DNA of 64,000 nt. Origin: Brachyhypopomus gauderio. Its lineage: Eukaryota; Chordata; Actinopteri; Gymnotiformes; Hypopomidae. This document shows positions 60,701 through 64,000 of this stretch, one piece after another. The stretch spans positions 12,712,913 through 12,776,912 of the forward strand of contig NC_135211.1 in assembly GCF_052324685.1 (NCBI RefSeq), written 5' to 3'. Under the pieces are notes generated by a model that saw nothing but the letters and a program-made list of their open reading frames with translations, made no database searches and was not told where the DNA came from. A program made the position numbers and the translations under genes. Within the stretch, counting starts at the first letter, position 1, and each line of letters begins with the position of its first letter.

Positions 60701-62620
60701 CAAAGGATGCTTTAACCATCCTTTACTTATTTTTCTCCGGTTTCCCAAACTGCGTTAGCTGCCATCAGCTTTGCCTCATTAGTGATCAAAACACTGGTCC
60801 TTTGAGTTGTCACTGTCCTTACATGCGGACACATGCACTCTCATGCAGTGTGACAGTAATCAGGGACATCAGGGCTTTGGTGTTGAGTCAATGAGCAGCT
60901 GTGTTTATAAGCTTTTTAGTCTGCGTGACAAACCCCACCCCCCAACTCCCCGGGTAAGTGGCCTCATCAGACACAGTGGACAGCTGATTCTGACCATGTG
61001 TGTATGTGTACACATGCATCTATAGAGATATTCCTCCATCTCCAACTACTGTGCCACTCAAGTACACAAACCCCAGAGTCAGAGCTCTTGCATTCCCCCA
61101 TCCTCTGACATCCAGTCCTTTATGTGGCTTAAAGTAACATCGCTAACACTCTCCCTGAGCAGACGGTGTTATAAAAATGACCAGGAGGAAATCTATTATT
61201 TTTAACGCCTTTTACGAAGGAAACAATGTAAAAAATTTAACTGTGGTTGGCATGCACCAGAACCAGGCGGATGTTTTTAGATCTAAAACTGAAAATGTTG
61301 TTTCCCACAAGCCCTTCTGCTGCCTTGTCTCACGTCTCTTCTGTCCTGACGCTTGTGCATATTTGTAACTTATGTGAATGGGAAAAATGCTGCACATCTG
61401 CTGTCCAGTGGGGCTTTGAGAATCTGAGGACGTTTCAGCTACTAAGCAGCTTCTAAACATTGTTTCTTATCTTTATACAGAGTGACAATTCAATACTTTT
61501 CTTAAACAAGGTTGGTCATTTATTTAATATTTTTATTTATTCATTAGTTCTTGTTTTTAAATGTGTGGGTTAAAATGTTTTTCCATTGCTGATATCTCAC
61601 GATATTCTGTTTCACCAAAAAAGTACCTTAGTTAGACGTTCCATGGTGCCTCTGTAAACCATAAATGTGTGTGTTGTTGGAGGTACAAGAAAAAGGCACA
61701 CTTGTGTTGCTAATAACTGTTATTCCTGAGAATGTTCCGGTAATGCAGTAGCTGAAGAGAGGAGCTGCTTCCTGCAGGTCTCTGCAAAACATCTAACACG
61801 TGTTCTCCTCTGATGGTTTGCTACTCTGTAAGTGGCAAATATAAAAGTGTGCTGGAATCCTGCATGAATAAATGGGAGGTATTCCACCCACACTTCAAAT
61901 ATGTGTCTTGATTACTTGCTGGGTTTGCTTTGTGGATTTTAATACAAGAAGTGGGTTCAGATAGTTTTTAAAGGGCATGTTTTCTCCTGTTCGATCTGTG
62001 ATTTGAGGTATGCTCACGAAACAGGCTGGTGTCCTGGAAGTGTTTCAGGCAGTGTGTTTACAAACCATTCCAGTTAACGTCAGGAGTTTATAAACTCTCA
62101 GTTGTTTGTGATTGGCTTGGCATTTGGTAAGTGTTTCTGAAGCTGAGGCAATTTATGCCTGTTTCTCTGTTTTGGCACCCGGCACTTAACAAGCTGTGTT
62201 GCTAAATGAATCCGAACTTCTGTGTCCTGTGGACCTCCGGCGCTCCTGTCATTATGAGAATTGCAGGATGCTTCAACTTTACAAAGAATGTTATCAGAGG
62301 GGGGAGCTCCGTCCTACCTAGCAAACACAAGGTTGGATATTATCTGCCACCTCTCTAGCACACCCACCATTAGACCTTGAGATGAGAGAGTGATGGCATG
62401 TGCCTGTAGCAAGAGTGTGTGTGATGCGCATGTGATTTACATGTGACGTGCATGTGATGTGAATGTGATGGCCTCGTCTCACAAGATTACCAATCCCTTT
62501 CTCTTTCATTTGGTCTATCTGATCTTCCAGGACCACAAAACAAGCTATGTCTATTAAGAATTTAAAATATCACTAGTGTTAATCCCATGTGTCTAAAAAG
62601 TGCCTTTGTTAAGTTTGCAC
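57760..62620. other. Intergenic region downstream of CRTC3
   Basis: 4.9 kb in which I recognise no exon. A modestly CpG-containing, CCAAT-bearing stretch at 59150-59220 could be a promoter for the candidate gene to its right, but nothing else supports this. Short G and T runs are present. Confidence 0.5.
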
Positions 62621-62624
62621 TCAG

Positions 62625-62818
62625 CCCACAGCAATCGAGGTACAAGGGTCACATCCCCAGATGATGCACAGACTAACTATGAGGAGAACGTTGAAGGTGT
62701 CAGCACGGTGGAGAGGAACATATACCACACCATCAAGGTGAAACGCTCAGCCCCTGCCAGCGGTCCAGATCTTTGTGCTGGGACGCTTTTGGAAGGATTC
62801 TGTTCCTCGTGTCACAAG
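62625..62818 (+). CDS. Candidate exon of an unidentified gene (exon A)
   Basis: An open stretch with coding-like codon use runs from an acceptor (CACTCAG at 62618-62624, or CCCACAG ending 62631) to a strong donor GTGAGG at 62819. It encodes segments such as DDAQTNYEENVEGVSTVERN and CAGTLLEGFCSSCHK. An alternative donor (GTGAAA) follows NIYHTIK. I do not recognise the family. It ends in phase 0, which fits the candidate exon at 63530. It could be a chance open frame. Confidence 0.4.
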
Positions 62819-63529
62819 GTGAGGACACCCGTCAGTGTTGGCTTCTGGAGGATTAGCTCTCCACACACGCAGACTCTGCCGTTATTAGACTAGCGTGGTA
62901 TTCATCTCATCTACTACATTTAAATGACCTGCATTGTGGCGCTTGTGTGACTTACCCCTGACAGACTGAAAGACCGATCGGTTTGTTTCAGGATCATAAG
63001 CAACCATGATTGATACTGAGATAAATATAACCTTTTCATTTCATTGCCAATACATGTTTTAGGACTTAGTAAGCCACAGATTTAGTCTATTCAAAATGTA
63101 GCTGACCTGAATCAGCATTAAGCCATCTCTTAAATGCCACCACCACTGATGTGTTCTTTTCTTGTTCTTGTGAGGACCGATAAGGTAGACCACTGCTGGA
63201 CATAGCGCCAGCCCTCTGATGACAGCTGTATGAGACACGATACCACACCCTCATACATGCACACACTCGTGCCACTATCACATGCCTGAGGATGCACAGG
63301 CAGGCATTTATTTCCACAGGAATTTCTGTAAATGTACCCGCTCTGTAGTTGTAAGATGTAATTATCGTTAAGATTTATCTATAAACACTTAATTGTGGGG
63401 GCTGATGACAGAGGCCTTCCTCATGGGGCTGCGCTCTTTAATCAGCCGTGACGCAACAGCCGTCATCTTCGTATGAGTTTTTCCTACATCCATATGTCCC
63501 ACCGTTGATGATAATGGTATTTGCTGCAG

Positions 63530-63599
63530 GTATTTCACGCTGTGGAGACTAAAGACGTGGTACACTTGTTGCAGAAAATGTCCCTGCAAGCTGAAACAG
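63530..63599 (+). CDS. Candidate exon of an unidentified gene (exon B)
   Basis: A 70-nt stretch between TTTGCTGCAG and the donor GTCAGC. It reads in phase 0 as VFHAVETKDVVHLLQKMSLQ, an amphipathic, helix-like segment, and ends in phase 1. Its phase continues from the candidate exon at 62625-62818. No family is recognised. The gene would extend past the right edge. Confidence 0.35.
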
Positions 63600-64000
63600 G
63601 TCAGCTGAGGCCCCCGGGGGGCCCCTAGGCAGTTGTGCACTGGAGACACACTTTAACACTTAGTCTTGTTTTCATACACAGCCTTCAGACCAGGGACATA
63701 ACAATAGTGGGGGAGTGCAGCTGATGGGGTATCGTGGTTGATATGGGCTATTTTGGGAACGGTTTCCATGGTCAGAGATCAGGCCTGCCAAAGTGCTTGG
63801 TTATAACACCTGCCAAAACTTCAGTGACTGCTTGTTTCTAAGGTGCCTGTGGTTAGTTTTGGTACTTTAAAAATGGATTCAAATGGAAATATATGAATCT
63901 GTCATGTAACTGATTCCTGCAAAAATCTGCTGCATGTATGTCACGCTGATTTATTTTATAATAGCTACATCTCTCTTTCCCCACTGTTACCTGATTAACA

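Noticed and set aside
3118..64000. CRISPR arrays, operons, bacterial promoters or ribosome binding sites
   Set aside because: The tandem arrays lack repeat-spacer structure, and all supported genes are spliced vertebrate genes, so prokaryotic features do not apply.

Overview
This is vertebrate genomic DNA, most likely from a ray-finned fish. The genes are split into many short exons with GT-AG introns. The intergenic and intronic sequence is full of (CA)n, (CT)n and GATA-type microsatellites, minisatellites and long G or C runs. The encoded proteins are clear orthologues of vertebrate genes. I assigned genes by joining exons by eye, using splice signals, codon phase and recalled family sequence. 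No alignment was run.

Layout, left to right: (1) 154-932, minus strand: a complete three-exon gene for a CART (cocaine- and amphetamine-regulated transcript) prepropeptide of 116 residues, with a TATA-like box at 1038-1044. (2) 1045-3117: the divergent spacer between CART and IQGAP1, holding a 29-bp minisatellite and a compound tetranucleotide block. (3) 3118-28406, plus strand: IQGAP1, 37 coding exons whose phases all join to give 1655 codons plus a stop (human IQGAP1 is 1657 residues). All expected domains are present: calponin homology, IQGAP repeats, WW, four IQ motifs, GAP-related domain and RasGAP C-terminus. (4) 28407-33012: IQGAP1 3'UTR, spacer and the CRTC3 upstream region. (5) 33013-53984, plus strand: CRTC3, a CREB-regulated transcription coactivator of 15 coding exons and 656 residues, followed by a 3'UTR of about 3.8 kb ending at a poly(A) signal at 57728-57733. 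(6) 57750-64000: mostly without recognisable genes, but two phase-compatible candidate exons of an unidentified plus-strand gene lie at about 62.6 and 63.5 kb.

The IQGAP1-CRTC3 order matches human 15q26.1, which supports both names. In humans CARTPT lies instead on 5q13, in the same region as IQGAP2. A CART gene beside IQGAP1 is therefore best read as a retained whole-genome-duplication copy that mammals lost.

The genes are not an operon and do not form one pathway, but CART and CRTC3 are biologically linked. CREB-CRTC signalling is a known activator of Cartpt in mammals, and here a CART gene sits about 32 kb from a CRTC gene. I found no unknown multi-gene system. The most interesting signals are at splice sites: an AT-AC (U12-type) intron in CRTC3, a 38-nt TG run replacing the usual pyrimidine tract before IQGAP1 exon 12, a G-rich minisatellite starting at the CRTC3 exon 8 donor, and a CRTC3 in-frame cassette exon that sets part of the SIK phosphorylation motif.
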